From contig NZ_JACGWZ010000005.1 in NCBI RefSeq assembly GCF_014137975.1, positions 186,001-250,000 of the forward strand: DNA of 64,000 bases, given 5' to 3'. Below are positions 45,009-54,487 of the stretch, in pieces (position 1 is the stretch's first letter; every line of letters starts with the position of its first letter). The stretch is from Halosaccharopolyspora lacisalsi (GTDB lineage Bacteria > Actinomycetota > Actinomycetes > Mycobacteriales > Pseudonocardiaceae). The notes below the pieces were generated by a model that searched no databases, had not been told where the DNA came from, and saw only the letters and a program-made list of their open reading frames with translations. The position numbers and the translations under genes were made by a program.

Positions 45009-45494
45009 ATGCGGACCGTCGCGCGAACACTGAATCGCTCCGAAGCGTCGTTGCCGGTGATGGTCGTGGCCGGGGCGGTGCTGGCCACGTGGACCGTGCT
45101 GGCGGTGTTCCTGGCGGGCGCGGTGATCCGGGCGGTTCCGGGAGGTGGCTCTGTCGGTCCCGGTGCGCTGCTCGACATAGGTGGTCTGGCTCCGCTGGTG
45201 GCCGCGCTCGTCGTCCTCGTCGGTGTCCCGATCGCGCTGCTCACCGAACGGCTGTGCCGCGGTACCGGTACCGGCGTGCTCCTGGCGGCGTTCGTGGTCG
45301 CCGGCCTCGTCGCCGGAGCCGCCACGTCGCTGCTGATCACCGGCGGAGTCCTGCACCAGTTCCTGTGGCTGGCCGCCGGAGCCGCCGTGCTCGGTCGCGC
45401 GGGGGCGGGGCCGCTGGCCACTCGTCCTCCACTGCTGGGACTGGTTGTCCTGCTCACCGTTGCGGCCACCGTGGGCAGCGCGCTCCTGCGCTGA
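45009..45494 (+). CDS. Hydrophobic membrane protein, 4-5 TM helices
   Basis: A 161-residue very hydrophobic protein with TM segments near 15-40, 53-75, 85-108, 115-130 and 140-160. No charged motifs and no family recognised. TACACT at 44995-45000 lies 8 bp before ATG 45009, giving a nearly leaderless transcript; GTG 45003 is also in frame. It stands between the MIP18-family gene and a convergent thioredoxin-like gene. Confidence 0.7.
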   Translation: MRTVARTLNRSEASLPVMVVAGAVLATWTVLAVFLAGAVIRAVPGGGSVGPGALLDIGGLAPLVAALVVLVGVPIALLTERLCRGTGTGVLLAAFVVAGLVAGAATSLLITGGVLHQFLWLAAGAAVLGRAGAGPLATRPPLLGLVVLLTVAATVGSALLR

Positions 45495-45533
45495 CAATTC
45501 CGTCCGCTGTGGAGTGCGCTCGCGGCTGAGCGG

Positions 45534-46154
45534 CTACTGGGTGTGCTCGGCGGCGATGCGGCGCACGGTCGGCAGCAGTTGCTCGCTCAGCACCGTTCCC
45601 AGAAAGACGGCCGCCACGCGGTGCTCGCGATCGAGCACGATCGTCAGCGGTGTCGTCGACAGCGGGACCCCGTCCAGGGCCAACAGCGCACGTCCCGCTG
45701 GATCGTATACAGAGGGATAGGGGACGTGGAAGTTGCGCAGGAAGTCGGTAGCGGCATCCCGATCGTCGTTGACGTTGATGCCGAGGAACCGGACGCCGTC
45801 GTCGCGGGTTTTCCGGGCGACCTCCTTCAGGTCGTCGGCCTCGGAGCGGCAGGGGCCGCACCATGTCGCCCAGGTGTTCAGCACGACGACGCGCCCGCGG
45901 TATCGCCGCACTGCCACCGTCTCCTTCGCAGCGGTGACCCTGCTACCGGAGGTACGGCCGATCGTGCCGCGCTCGGCGGGCTCGTAGAACAGCTTCGACT
46001 TGCCACCCGGCGAAACGAACGTGAACGTCCCGCCGCGATCCGCGCTCGCGCCGCTGCACCCACTCAGCGACAGCGCACCCGCGAGGACCACGACCACGAC
46101 TCGTACTCCCGCGGTGACCGAACGACCCCGGAATCTTCGCGACAGCGACGACAT
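45534..46154 (-). CDS. TlpA/ResA-like thiol-disulfide lipoprotein
   Basis: A 206-residue exported redoxin. Signal peptide with lipobox LSLSGCSG, so lipid-anchored. Thioredoxin fold with active site NTWATWCGPCRSEADDL, then FLGINVNDDRDAATDFL and the cis-Pro STTPLTIVLD. It should reduce or isomerise disulfides outside the membrane, for instance in cytochrome c maturation. It lies 47 bp downstream of a DUF5313 gene in the same direction. The GTPxT-type cis-Pro is STTP, a small variation. Confidence 0.92.
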   Translation of the reverse strand: MSSLSRRFRGRSVTAGVRVVVVVLAGALSLSGCSGASADRGGTFTFVSPGGKSKLFYEPAERGTIGRTSGSRVTAAKETVAVRRYRGRVVVLNTWATWCGPCRSEADDLKEVARKTRDDGVRFLGINVNDDRDAATDFLRNFHVPYPSVYDPAGRALLALDGVPLSTTPLTIVLDREHRVAAVFLGTVLSEQLLPTVRRIAAEHTQ

Positions 46155-46201
46155 GTCCTGAGCCTGGTGGTTACCCCGGCGGATCGGGGCTTCCGAGTCG
46201 A

Positions 46202-46594
46202 TCAGTCGTTTCCCCGGCGGTAGATCGCGGCGTAGCGCGCGGCCTGATCGGGGTTGAGCATGCCGCGGTCCTCCTCCCGCGTCCTGCGTCCGGTTCCCAC
46301 GGAATAGCCGTGCTTGGCCAGCCGGTGCTCGGCCGTTTCGTACATCCCCGAGACCGAATAGAACAGGCCCATGAGCACGCCGCCCAGCAAGGACATGGCC
46401 AGCAGCCACAGTGGCCCGGGAACGAGCAGGAAGAGCAGGCCGGGCGACATCTGCACCAGTGCCCTGAGCAGGTACCGCAGTATCCACGTGCGGCAGGTCA
46501 GGTCGTGCAGGACCCACTCGCGGCACCGGTCGGGAAGCCGGCCACCGTAGGCGTACCAGATCCATTGGAACGGATTCGGTCGCTTTCCCGACAT
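46202..46594 (-). CDS. DUF5313 membrane protein
   Basis: A 130-residue protein with PNPFQWIWYAYGGRLPDRCREWVLHDLTCRTW, the DUF5313 hallmark, then two TM helices (about 50-66 and 68-86) and a polar tail. This family is confined to actinobacteria and of unknown function. AGAGGC precedes the ATG. It may share a transcript with the thioredoxin-like lipoprotein. Confidence 0.88.
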   Translation of the reverse strand: MSGKRPNPFQWIWYAYGGRLPDRCREWVLHDLTCRTWILRYLLRALVQMSPGLLFLLVPGPLWLLAMSLLGGVLMGLFYSVSGMYETAEHRLAKHGYSVGTGRRTREEDRGMLNPDQAARYAAIYRRGND

Positions 46595-46727
46595 GCCTCT
46601 CATCCTCGCACAGGCGCCGCAGCCGGTGCGGACGACCGGCTGCGGCGGTGCCGTCATCGGACCGTCATCGCTGGTCAGTGGTCTGATCGAACGATGCTGA
46701 GGATCACTCGCGAGTTCGCCGCGGCGG

Positions 46728-47711
46728 TCAGGCGGGGGTCATCCCGCTGACCTCGGCCAGCAGCTCGAAGGACCGCAGCCAGGCGTCCCGCTCGGGGGCC
46801 ATCGAGGTGACCATCAGTTCGTCGGCCTGGGCGTGCTTGGCGAAACCGGCCAGGTAGTCCTTGACCTCTTCCGGGGTTCCGACGCCGGAGTAGGTCAGCA
46901 TCTGCCGGGCCTGCTGCCCGGCCGGGGACTCCAGGGCGTCGTCGGCCTCCTCCCGCGTGAGGTTCCGGCGGGTGAGCAGCCGGAGCCTGCTGCGCTTGGC
47001 GGCCTGGAACTGCTCCCGCGCCCGCTCCTCGGTGTCGGCCGCGATGATGTTGACGCCGGCGATGACGTGCGGCTCCCGCAGCTGCTCGGAGGGGGTGAAC
47101 TGGCGCCGGTAGGTCGCCACGGCGTCCTCCAGCGCGTTCGGCGCGAAGTGCGACGCGAACGAGTAGGGGAGCCCGAGGGCGGCTGCGAGCTTGGCCCCGA
47201 ACAGCGACGATCCGAGGATGTACAGCGGCACGCCGGTGCCCTTGCCCGGCACGGCCTCGACTCCCTGGATCAGGGATTTCTCGCCGAGGTAGCCCTGCAG
47301 CTCCTGCACGTCCTGCGGGAAGGCCTCCGCTGCCGCCTGGTCGCGGCGCAACGCCCGGATGGTCTGCTGGTCACTACCGGGGGCTCGCCCGAGGCCGAGG
47401 TCGATGCGTCCGGGATGCAGGGTTTCCAGGGTGCCGAACTGCTCGGCGATGGTCAGCGGAGCGTGGTTGGGGAGCATGACGCCGCCGGCCCCGACGCGGA
47501 TCGACCGGGTGTGCGCGGCGATGTGCCCGATGAGCACGCTCGTCGCCGAGGAGGCGATGCGCGGCATGTTGTGATGTTCGGCGTACCAGATGCGCCGGTA
47601 ACCCCACTGCTCGGCTCGCTGCGCCAGGTCGATGCTGGCCCGCAGGCTGTCGTTCGCCGTTTCACCCTGACCGATGTTGGCGAGGTCGAGAATGGACAGT
47701 GGGACATCCAT
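46728..47711 (-). CDS. LLM-class flavin-dependent oxidoreductase
   Basis: A 327-residue luciferase-like monooxygenase of the MsnO8/YhbW type. Signature pieces: [65 protein letters not shown] and [26 protein letters not shown]. These are FMN/F420-dependent TIM-barrel oxidases. Its start region faces an MpaB-type oxygenase; the 207-bp gap contains an ACAGTAC palindrome close to this gene's start. Confidence 0.95.
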   Translation of the reverse strand: MDVPLSILDLANIGQGETANDSLRASIDLAQRAEQWGYRRIWYAEHHNMPRIASSATSVLIGHIAAHTRSIRVGAGGVMLPNHAPLTIAEQFGTLETLHPGRIDLGLGRAPGSDQQTIRALRRDQAAAEAFPQDVQELQGYLGEKSLIQGVEAVPGKGTGVPLYILGSSLFGAKLAAALGLPYSFASHFAPNALEDAVATYRRQFTPSEQLREPHVIAGVNIIAADTEERAREQFQAAKRSRLRLLTRRNLTREEADDALESPAGQQARQMLTYSGVGTPEEVKDYLAGFAKHAQADELMVTSMAPERDAWLRSFELLAEVSGMTPA

Positions 47712-47739
47712 GGACGTCGAACCCTTTCGCTCGGGCGAT

Positions 47740-47758
47740 ACAGTACGCGCTGTACTGT
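47740..47758. promoter_or_regulatory. Palindrome ACAGTAC-N5-GTACTGT
   Basis: Perfect 7-bp arms around a 5-bp centre, 29 bp upstream of the LLM oxidoreductase start. It looks like a TetR-type operator. No TetR or other regulator gene is adjacent, so the binding protein is unknown. Confidence 0.6.
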
Positions 47759-47918
47759 TGCTCTGGTCAACCGAACGAACGCGCTGCTCGCGGCGACTAT
47801 TCCCGGCGTTGCCGGGATCACTCCGTCACCGGGTCGTGCCGCACGATCGGCGGCTGGAGGGGACCGGAGGTCGGATTCTAGGATTCGTGCGTCTCCACGG
47901 TGGGAAAGGAGACCCAGG

Positions 47919-48797
47919 GTGACCGCCACCGCAGACCGTTCGTTCCGGCGCCCGGGCTCCGACGACGGGCTGTTCGGTCCGGACTCGGTGACCTGGCGCA
48001 TCCACACCGACCCGGCGATGTGGATCGCGGCGTTCAGCGCGCTCGCGCTCCAGTCCCTGCACCCCCGGACGATGTGGGGGACCTACCAGAACTCGGCGCT
48101 GTTCCGGCGCCGCGAAGCGCTCGCCCGCCTGTTCCGCACCGCCGACTTCGTCGCCACTCGAACCTTCGGCAGCAGCGAAGAGGTCCGCGAGACCGGCGCC
48201 AGGGTTCGCCGCATCCACGCCGCGATCACCGGTGTCGACGAGCGCACCGGGGAGCGGTTCCCCGTCGACGACGCGGAGAACCTCCTGTGGGTGCATTGCG
48301 CCGAGGTCTACCCGTACCTGCTCGTCGCCCGCGCCTGCGGGATCTGCCGCACCGACGCCGAAGCCGACGCGTACCTCGACGAGCAGCGCCGGTCCGCCGC
48401 CCTCGTGGGTCTCGACCCCGAGCGTGTTCCCGGGTCGGTGGCCGAGATGACGGAGTACTTCCGACGGATGCGGCCCGAGCTGCGGCTGACCACCAGCGCG
48501 CGCCGGGGCATTCTGATGTGGCTGAACACCCCAGCTCCGAGGCGCCTCGCCGCGCTGCGGCTCGTGTACCCGTTCCTCGGGATGCTCGGGATCGGGTTGC
48601 TGCCCGGGTGGGCACGCAGGTTGTACGCCCTGTCCGGGGAGGGCGCCGCTGGTCGGGCGCTGGAGGCCGTGATGGTGCGGGTGGCGCGTGTGACGCGGGC
48701 GGTCATGGTGCGGCTGCCCGAGCGCTACACCGGTACCGCGGAGCAGGTCCGACGGATCCGGCGAGCCAAGCGGATCATGCGGGAACGTCGGAACTGA
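47919..48797 (+). CDS. MpaB/DUF2236-family oxygenase
   Basis: A 292-residue DUF2236 protein: VTWRIHTDPAMWIAAFSALALQSLHPRTMWG, ARVRRIHAAITG, LLWVHCAEVYPYLLVARACG and the C-terminal LPERY region. The conserved histidines in these segments bind haem b in latex-clearing protein relatives. GTG 47919 has AAGGAG 6 nt upstream. Members are haem oxygenases of unknown or rubber-like substrates. Divergent from the LLM oxidoreductase. Confidence 0.9.
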   Translation: MTATADRSFRRPGSDDGLFGPDSVTWRIHTDPAMWIAAFSALALQSLHPRTMWGTYQNSALFRRREALARLFRTADFVATRTFGSSEEVRETGARVRRIHAAITGVDERTGERFPVDDAENLLWVHCAEVYPYLLVARACGICRTDAEADAYLDEQRRSAALVGLDPERVPGSVAEMTEYFRRMRPELRLTTSARRGILMWLNTPAPRRLAALRLVYPFLGMLGIGLLPGWARRLYALSGEGAAGRALEAVMVRVARVTRAVMVRLPERYTGTAEQVRRIRRAKRIMRERRN

Positions 48798-48909
48798 GAG
48801 CACGAGCCATCTCCGCGACAGCGCGTGCTGCCGCGGAGATCGAACCCGGGGCGTGCCGCAGTGGACTCCGAAGCGACGGGGTCCACAGCGCGACGACGAG
48901 CGCGGTCGG

Positions 48910-49677
48910 TTACGAACCCGCTTGGAGCGTGCGGTCGAGGAGGTCCCGGAGGGCCTTCCAGTGGCGCTCGGTGGCGTCGGAGTCGTAGGAGGCGGTGTCG
49001 GCCTGGGTGAAACCGTGCTGGGCGCCGGTGTACACTTCGCTGCGGTAACGCACCCCCGCTGTCGTGAGCGCGTTGTCGAGGCGTTCGATCTGTTCGGGCG
49101 GTAGCGCGTGATCCTGGTCGGCGTGGCCGAAGTAGAGCTCCGCGGTGATGCGGTCGGCGAGCAGGTGCGGGCTGTCGGCGGCATCGGAGGCCAGGTTCCC
49201 ACCGTGGAAACCGGCCGCGGCGGCGACGCGGTCGGGGTAGGTACCGGCGGTGCGCAGCGCCAGGGCGGCGCCCATGCAGTAGCCGGTGACACCGACCTTT
49301 CCTCCGGTGGTCCGCGGGGAGGCGTCCAGCCAGTCCAGGTACGCCTCGGCGTCGCGCATCGCCAGCTCGGGCGTCAGCGACTGCATGATCGGACCGATCC
49401 GCTCGAAGATCTCCGGACGTTGGGCGGGATCGATGAACTCGGGCAGTTCGACCACCGGTGCTCGTCCGTGACGGTAGAAGACGTTGGGCACCAGCACGGT
49501 GTAACCGGCCGCGGCGAGGCGGTCGGCCATCTCCTTCAGGTGGGCACGCACCCCGAACGCGTCCATGTAGAACAGGACCGCGGGATGGGAGCCGGAGTCG
49601 TCCGGACGGGCCAGGTAGGCGTCGGCGACGCCGTCGGCGGTGGGGATCTCCACGGAAGTTCCGGACACGGTGGTCAT
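48910..49677 (-). CDS. Dienelactone hydrolase family protein
   Basis: A 255-residue alpha/beta hydrolase. The nucleophile Cys is in VGVTGYCMGAALAL, the acid in FGHADQDHALPP and the His in TGAQHGFTQAD. FYMDAFGVRAHLKEMADRLAAAGY is typical. Relatives open dienelactones in chloroaromatic degradation or act as general esterases. ATG 49677 with GAGGAG is preferred over GTG 49683. Same direction as the NmrA-like and alcohol dehydrogenase genes. Confidence 0.93.
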   Translation of the reverse strand: MTTVSGTSVEIPTADGVADAYLARPDDSGSHPAVLFYMDAFGVRAHLKEMADRLAAAGYTVLVPNVFYRHGRAPVVELPEFIDPAQRPEIFERIGPIMQSLTPELAMRDAEAYLDWLDASPRTTGGKVGVTGYCMGAALALRTAGTYPDRVAAAAGFHGGNLASDAADSPHLLADRITAELYFGHADQDHALPPEQIERLDNALTTAGVRYRSEVYTGAQHGFTQADTASYDSDATERHWKALRDLLDRTLQAGS

Positions 49678-49841
49678 GGGCACTTCTCCTCGTGCTGCGG
49701 GTCTGTCGACTGCGGCAGCACGTCGGGACGTGGTGTCGCAGTGGTCTTCGGTCCGGAGAACGGACCGCGCTGATCATTCTTGCACGCGGTCGCGGTCTCT
49801 CGGGTGGGAGACGACGAGCTTGCCGTCCGCCCGCGGTGTGA

Positions 49842-50729
49842 TCACCAGGCCGTCTTCGGGGAGGGCCACCACCCGGATTCGGTGATCGGCGTGGCCGGCG
49901 ATCCGGTGAGTCGGGGGACGACGTCGGTGACCGCGGACAACTCGCCGCCGGCGATGGCCTGGTACCAGGAGATCCAGGCTTCGATCTGCTCACCGCTGAT
50001 GCCCAGCCGCCACCGCCGCGCGAAGGCCTCCTCCAGGGTCTCGGCCTCGTAGCGGTAGGGCCTGCCGGTGGCCGTGGCGATCCGGGGCACGGCTTCGTCG
50101 AGGGTGAGGGCTTCCGGGCCGGTGACGTCGAGAACGGCCCCGTCGTGGTCGGTGCTGTCGCCGAGGGCGACGTTGGTGATCGCTGCCGCGATGTCGTCGT
50201 GGGTGACGAAGGCGACCCGGCCGCTTTCGGGACCGCTGCCTCCGGGGCCGCGGATGACGAACTCCTCGTCGGCGAGGGCGGCCGGTGTGGAGGCGTAGAA
50301 GCCGGACCGGAAGGTCGTGTGCCGCACCCCGGACAGGTCCAGGAACTGCTCGGTCAGCCAGTGGTCGCGGGCGTTGCGGTAGGTCGCGGTCGGGCCGGCA
50401 CCGATCAGCGACACGTACAGCACCCGGTCGATGCCGACCTCCATGCCGGCCTGCACGGCGCTGGCGTGCTCCTCCAGCCGCTTGCCCGTCGGGTGCGAGG
50501 AGATCAGCACGAGGGTCGAGGCACCCGCGAGCGCGGTGCGCATGGCCGCGGTGTCCTCGTAGGTGGCCGGACCGCGGTGCTGGGCCCCGGGAAGGTCGGG
50601 CAGCCGCGAGGGGTCACGTGCGACGAGCAGCTGGGACGCGCCGCGGTCGGCGAGCCGGGCCGCGATCCGGCTGCCGAGCGCTCCGGTGGCTCCGGTGACC
50701 GCCACGGTGGCGAGGTTCTGCTCTGCCAT
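49842..50729 (-). CDS. NmrA-like NAD(P)-binding protein
   Basis: A 295-residue atypical SDR: VAVTGATGALGSRIAARLADRGA, QLLVARDPSRLPDLP, VLYVSLIGAGPTATYRNARDHWLTEQFLDLSGVRHTTFRSGFY. This is the quinone oxidoreductase-2 (QorB/NmrA) type that senses or reduces with NADPH. GGAG precedes the ATG. It lies between a dienelactone hydrolase and a zinc alcohol dehydrogenase, consistent with a detoxification set. Confidence 0.93.
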   Translation of the reverse strand: MAEQNLATVAVTGATGALGSRIAARLADRGASQLLVARDPSRLPDLPGAQHRGPATYEDTAAMRTALAGASTLVLISSHPTGKRLEEHASAVQAGMEVGIDRVLYVSLIGAGPTATYRNARDHWLTEQFLDLSGVRHTTFRSGFYASTPAALADEEFVIRGPGGSGPESGRVAFVTHDDIAAAITNVALGDSTDHDGAVLDVTGPEALTLDEAVPRIATATGRPYRYEAETLEEAFARRWRLGISGEQIEAWISWYQAIAGGELSAVTDVVPRLTGSPATPITESGWWPSPKTAW

Positions 50730-50897
50730 GGTTGCTCCTCTCCTTGAAACCACTGCGGACGGGACTTTTCGTCGGTCGGCGAGTGGTGTCGCCGCTCACG
50801 GGGTTCCCGGCCGTGGGGCTCGGATCTCGTGGTGATCCGGGATGCCGTTCGTCGGGCGGGCGGCTGGTGGCCGGAGTGCTCCCGACCCCTGCCACGT

Positions 50898-51905
50898 TCA
50901 AGGGTGCAGGACGGATCGTCCGGCGATGGCGCCGGACCGCAGTCGGGTGAGCACGTCGTTGACCTCGGACAGGGGAGCGGTTTCGGCGACCGTGGGGTCG
51001 AGGACGCCCGTCGCGGCCAGGTCGAGGGCTCGTTCGAGCTCCTCGCGGGTGTTGCTGACCGAGGTGAGCACGCGCGTTTCCGGCACGACCATGTCCAGCG
51101 GGCTGAGCTCGACGCGGTCGAAGCTGTAGCCGATGTAGACCAGGGCACCGCCGCGGTCCAGGCAACCGAGGGCCTGGGTGCCGGACTCGCGGGTTCCGAC
51201 GAGTTCGAACACCGCCTGGGCACCTCCGGTGGTTCGCTGCACCCGCTGCGCGGTGTCCCCGGCCGTGGCGTCCACGGTGGTCGAGGCGCCGTGGTACTCG
51301 GCCAACCGCAGTTTTCCGGGGGAGCGGCCGACGGCGACCACGTGGACGCCCGCGTGGACGAGGATCTGCACCAGGGCGAGCCCGACTCCACCGACCCCGT
51401 ACACCACGGCTGTGTCACCGGCCCTCAGGCCGGCGGTGTCGGCGGCGTGCAGGGCTGTGGTGGCGCTGCAGCACAGCGGTGCGGCTTCCCTCGTGCTCAG
51501 GGCGTCGGGGATTCGGACGAGCGCGCTGGTGGGGACCCGCACGTAGTCCGCGAAGCCACCGTCGGTGGCGAAGGCCAGGAAGCCGAGCGGTCGTTCGCAG
51601 ATGTTCTCCCGGCCGTCGCGGCAGAACCGGCAGGAGCGGCACGGGTGGAAGTACTGCACCGCCACCCGGTCGCCGGGTTCGAAGCCGGCCTCGTCACCGA
51701 CCTCGGCGACGACTCCGGCGACCTCGTGCCCGAGCGTGGTCGGAGTGCCGGCCGGTGTCAGCAGCCCGTCGAGGAAGTGCAGTTCGGTTCCGCACACGCC
51801 CGCCGCCTCGACCCGCACCAGCACCTGACCGGTACTCGGTCGCGGCGTGTCCACCTCTTCCAGCCGGAGCGGTTCGTTCGGTGCGTGGAACCTGGCGGCA
51901 CGCAT
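50898..51905 (-). CDS. Zinc-dependent alcohol dehydrogenase
   Basis: A 335-residue MDR dehydrogenase. Catalytic zinc: AAGVCGTELHF and LGHEVAGVV; structural zinc: CRSCRFCRDGRENIC; Rossmann motif: VVYGVGGVGLALVQI. AGGAGG lies 7 nt before ATG 51905. Resembles aryl- or long-chain alcohol dehydrogenases. It is about 170 bp upstream of the NmrA-like gene in the same direction. Confidence 0.93.
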   Translation of the reverse strand: MRAARFHAPNEPLRLEEVDTPRPSTGQVLVRVEAAGVCGTELHFLDGLLTPAGTPTTLGHEVAGVVAEVGDEAGFEPGDRVAVQYFHPCRSCRFCRDGRENICERPLGFLAFATDGGFADYVRVPTSALVRIPDALSTREAAPLCCSATTALHAADTAGLRAGDTAVVYGVGGVGLALVQILVHAGVHVVAVGRSPGKLRLAEYHGASTTVDATAGDTAQRVQRTTGGAQAVFELVGTRESGTQALGCLDRGGALVYIGYSFDRVELSPLDMVVPETRVLTSVSNTREELERALDLAATGVLDPTVAETAPLSEVNDVLTRLRSGAIAGRSVLHP

Positions 51906-52089
51906 CACAGGGCCTCCTGCTCATCGGGTTCTCGCCGGTCGTCTCGCATCGCGGCGGCGGTGATCATCAGCTGCTTGACCGACGTCGCCGGCCCCGTGAT
52001 GGTCGAGTGTGCACGACCCCGAACACGAGAAATCGACCACGGTCGGGCCGAAGTGACAGGAGTCTCGAAGCCTCGTCCGCGTACTGCGG

Positions 52090-52707
52090 CTAGGAGCGGC
52101 CGAAGAGCTTACGGCGCCGTCGGGGGTGACGCACGACGATGGAACCCATCCCGGCACGGGACACGATATGAATGTGCGGGGTCTCTTGCCGGGCGGGGGC
52201 CGTGGTGTAGTCGTGGACCGGTTCGATGCCCGGTGTCGCTTTCTCGGTGGTGATCGCGTGTCCCTCGGGCACGATCAGTTCGATGCCGGACAGGTTGGGG
52301 CGTGCGTCCACGGTCAACTCGTCGTTGGCGAACTCGGCCTCGGAAAAGTCCAGTTCGACCTCACCTCGCCCGGCACTGGCGATGATGCGGCGGGGCACCT
52401 TCCACCGGCCGTGACGGCGTGCCTTGCGCAGCGCGGCCGTGATGTGCAGCGTCTCCGGAACGGTGTGCTCGGCGACCGTGCGTTCTTCGGGTTGTTGACT
52501 GCCCGGTAGGTCGGCCAGCAGCTGTTCCAGCTCGTTGTAGTCACGGGCCTGGTGGGTGCGGGCCAGGCGGTTTTCCAGCTCCTCGGTGTCGAGTCGGCCC
52601 TGCCCGGCGGCGTTGGCCAGTGCACGCGCGATCGTTTCCCGGTCGTGTCGGGAAACGATTCCCTGCTGGTCCTGCGCGGTGTTCTCCTCGTGTGGCGTGT
52701 CCGTCAT
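52090..52707 (-). CDS. DUF1707 protein with C-terminal LiaF-like domain
   Basis: A 205-residue protein. The N-terminal DUF1707 domain (about 20-70) has RHDRETIARALANAAGQGRLDTEELENRL. The C-terminal part (about 100-180) has RIIASAGRGEVELDFSEAEF, ELTVDARPNLSGIELIVPEGHAI, resembling the beta-solenoid of LiaF-type cell-envelope stress proteins. No TM helices. Function unknown in actinomycetes. GGGAG precedes the ATG. Confidence 0.88.
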   Translation of the reverse strand: MTDTPHEENTAQDQQGIVSRHDRETIARALANAAGQGRLDTEELENRLARTHQARDYNELEQLLADLPGSQQPEERTVAEHTVPETLHITAALRKARRHGRWKVPRRIIASAGRGEVELDFSEAEFANDELTVDARPNLSGIELIVPEGHAITTEKATPGIEPVHDYTTAPARQETPHIHIVSRAGMGSIVVRHPRRRRKLFGRS

Positions 52708-52831
52708 GGTCACTCCCGGAACCGTCCTCGGAATCTCGGCCCTGTGATCGGCCTCGTTGAGTCGGCCCGCGCTCCCGTGGCGCTGAACGGTTCACCGCGG
52801 ACGAAGCGGTGGCGCGGGGCCGCGGGGGTCG

Positions 52832-53224
52832 TCATGTCAGCTCGGGGTGGTCGAACAACGGCGCGTAGCCACTCGGAAGCTGACTGAGCAGCTGGTTGAG
52901 CTCACCACCGGTGATCCCCTCGGCCAGCGTGGTCAGGACCGCACTGGCGTCCCAGCGGGCGGCTTCGGTGCTGGCGGTTCCGAGCTGCCTGGAGACCTCG
53001 CGCAGGAAATCCTCGATGCCCACCTGCACACCGCCGCTGTCCGCCTGAACGGTCAGCACCCCGGAGACCTGATCGGGTACCTGGGCGGCGAGGTCCTCGG
53101 CCTCCCCACCCCCCAGGCGCACACCCAGCACGGCCAGCACGACGCGTACGACGCGCTCGGTCTCCTCGCGCGTGTCGTACTCGCCGCTGTCGCGGACCCG
53201 TGCCAGCAACTCGTCGTGTTTCAC
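52832..53224 (-). CDS. DUF2267 protein
   Basis: A 130-residue DUF2267 protein: LLARVRDSGEYDTREETERVVRVVLAVLGVRLGGGEAEDLAAQVP, FLREVS, LTTLAEGITGGELNQLLSQLP and YAPLF at the end. The family consists of small helical proteins, often near stress genes, with no known activity. GTG 53224 has GAAGGTGAG upstream. Confidence 0.9.
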   Translation of the reverse strand: MKHDELLARVRDSGEYDTREETERVVRVVLAVLGVRLGGGEAEDLAAQVPDQVSGVLTVQADSGGVQVGIEDFLREVSRQLGTASTEAARWDASAVLTTLAEGITGGELNQLLSQLPSGYAPLFDHPELT

Positions 53225-53422
53225 CGCTCACCTTCCCCCGGCTCGTCTCCCGGTTCGGACAAGGACTCGGAGCGCGTGCTCGACCCCGAAACTTGATGTC
53301 CCGGAACACTCTGTTCCTACCCGGCTGCGACAGCGCGACAAACACGGCGCCACCACCGCGCGATCGGACGGTGGTGGCGCCGTGGAGGTGCGAAGCACGT
53401 TCGCGGAGCTGTGTCGTTGTGG

Positions 53423-53632
53423 TCAACCGGTGTGTTCGGCGTCCGGTGAGACCCGACAACGGGCGCCGCAGGCGTGGCAGACCAATAGGTCGGTGAGTCC
53501 GCGGGCGAACTCGTGCGGGCTGTCCTCCTCCAAGGCGTGTTGTCCGCAAACCCGGCAAGCCGGCCCCGTGGGCGGCGCCGGCGATGTTTCGGTCCTGAGC
53601 GAGGACAGGTACTCACGGGGATGAGGGATCAT
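53423..53632 (-). CDS. 69-residue zinc-ribbon protein
   Basis: Two CxxC knuckles, CRVCGQ (residues 26-31) and CHACGARC (about 52-59), predict a zinc ribbon. AAAGGAG lies 8 nt before ATG 53632. It follows the DUF2267 cluster and precedes a broken STAS gene. No named family; RNA- or protein-binding is possible. Confidence 0.75.
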   Translation of the reverse strand: MIPHPREYLSSLRTETSPAPPTGPACRVCGQHALEEDSPHEFARGLTDLLVCHACGARCRVSPDAEHTG

Positions 53633-53645
53633 CAGCGGGCTCCTT

Positions 53646-54041
53646 TCAGTCGGGTGGTTGCCGCGGGCGTGGGGTGGTCTCGGCCCTGAGGTGCTCCACC
53701 GTGGGGAGGCGTCCGATACGGCCGCTCTCGGGTGTGGCTGTCACGACCTCGTCGACCGAACCGGCGTAGGTGAACCGGTCGGAGACCTCGATCAGTCCCA
53801 GAAGGCGCTCCACCGCGGGACTGGAGATCACTCGCAGGTGTTTACCGTGAATCCAGTGCCGGGTGGCGGCCTCCAGCAGGGCGACGGCACCCGTGGTGCC
53901 CGGAAGCTCACCGCCGACAGATCCGGCACCGCGCGGAGTCGGACCAGTCGTCGACGAGTCGGGAATCGACCACAGCGGGACCGTCCCGCCTCGTTCCTCG
54001 CTCGCGGCCAGTGACTTCCGCGCGAGGAACCGGCTGTTCAC
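53646..54041 (-). pseudogene. STAS-domain gene, frameshifted or 5'-degraded
   Basis: The 3' part reads as a STAS C-terminal half: GTTGAVALLEAATRHW, KHLRVISSPAVERLLGLIEVSDRFTYA, closely parallel to the STAS protein at 29249. The preceding strand, PDLSAVSF, lies in a different phase near 53925, so an indel separates it. Upstream the N-terminal half is not recognisable. Probably a decayed anti-anti-sigma factor gene. A 131-residue frame stays open, so a truncated product is possible. Confidence 0.6.
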
Positions 54042-54487
54042 CCAACCAGCTCACGAATCAGAGTAGCAAAAAGTCCGACGTGGACAAGCCCGTGGAGGTG
54101 ATGGCTCGGTCACACTGCAGTATGAGAATGGGTACTCTGCGTAGTTGGGTGGCCTGCGCCGGGTGCGGATCGACGCACCACCCGCGATGTCGACAGTCCC
54201 GCCTGCACCATGGGCCGGGCCGCCGAGGTGCACGGAGTCGCCCCGGCCGCCCGCGTGCGCGAAATGCTCGACGAGAGCGGGACGAGCATGCTGGTGGTAG
54301 CTTGCCGGCTGGCCAGGTTGGAAGCCGACCTGCACGCTGCCCACCAACGCATAGCCGAACTCGAAGAGCATTCCCCGGGCAGGCATCGACTGACCCGTGC
54401 TGCTGTCCGCGCCCGCACGACCGACCGGTTTCGCGACCGCACACGAGCACCGCCGCTCCGGAGCCGACACGGGAAAGGAGTCCGCCG
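54042..54487. other. Gene-poor 446-bp stretch
   Basis: A plus-strand frame at 54210-54491 has a short helical segment (MLVVACRLARLEADLHAAHQRIAELEE) but poor start context, and the rest is Arg-rich. AT-rich DNA near 54055-54140 may be a promoter. Nothing else seen. Confidence 0.35.
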
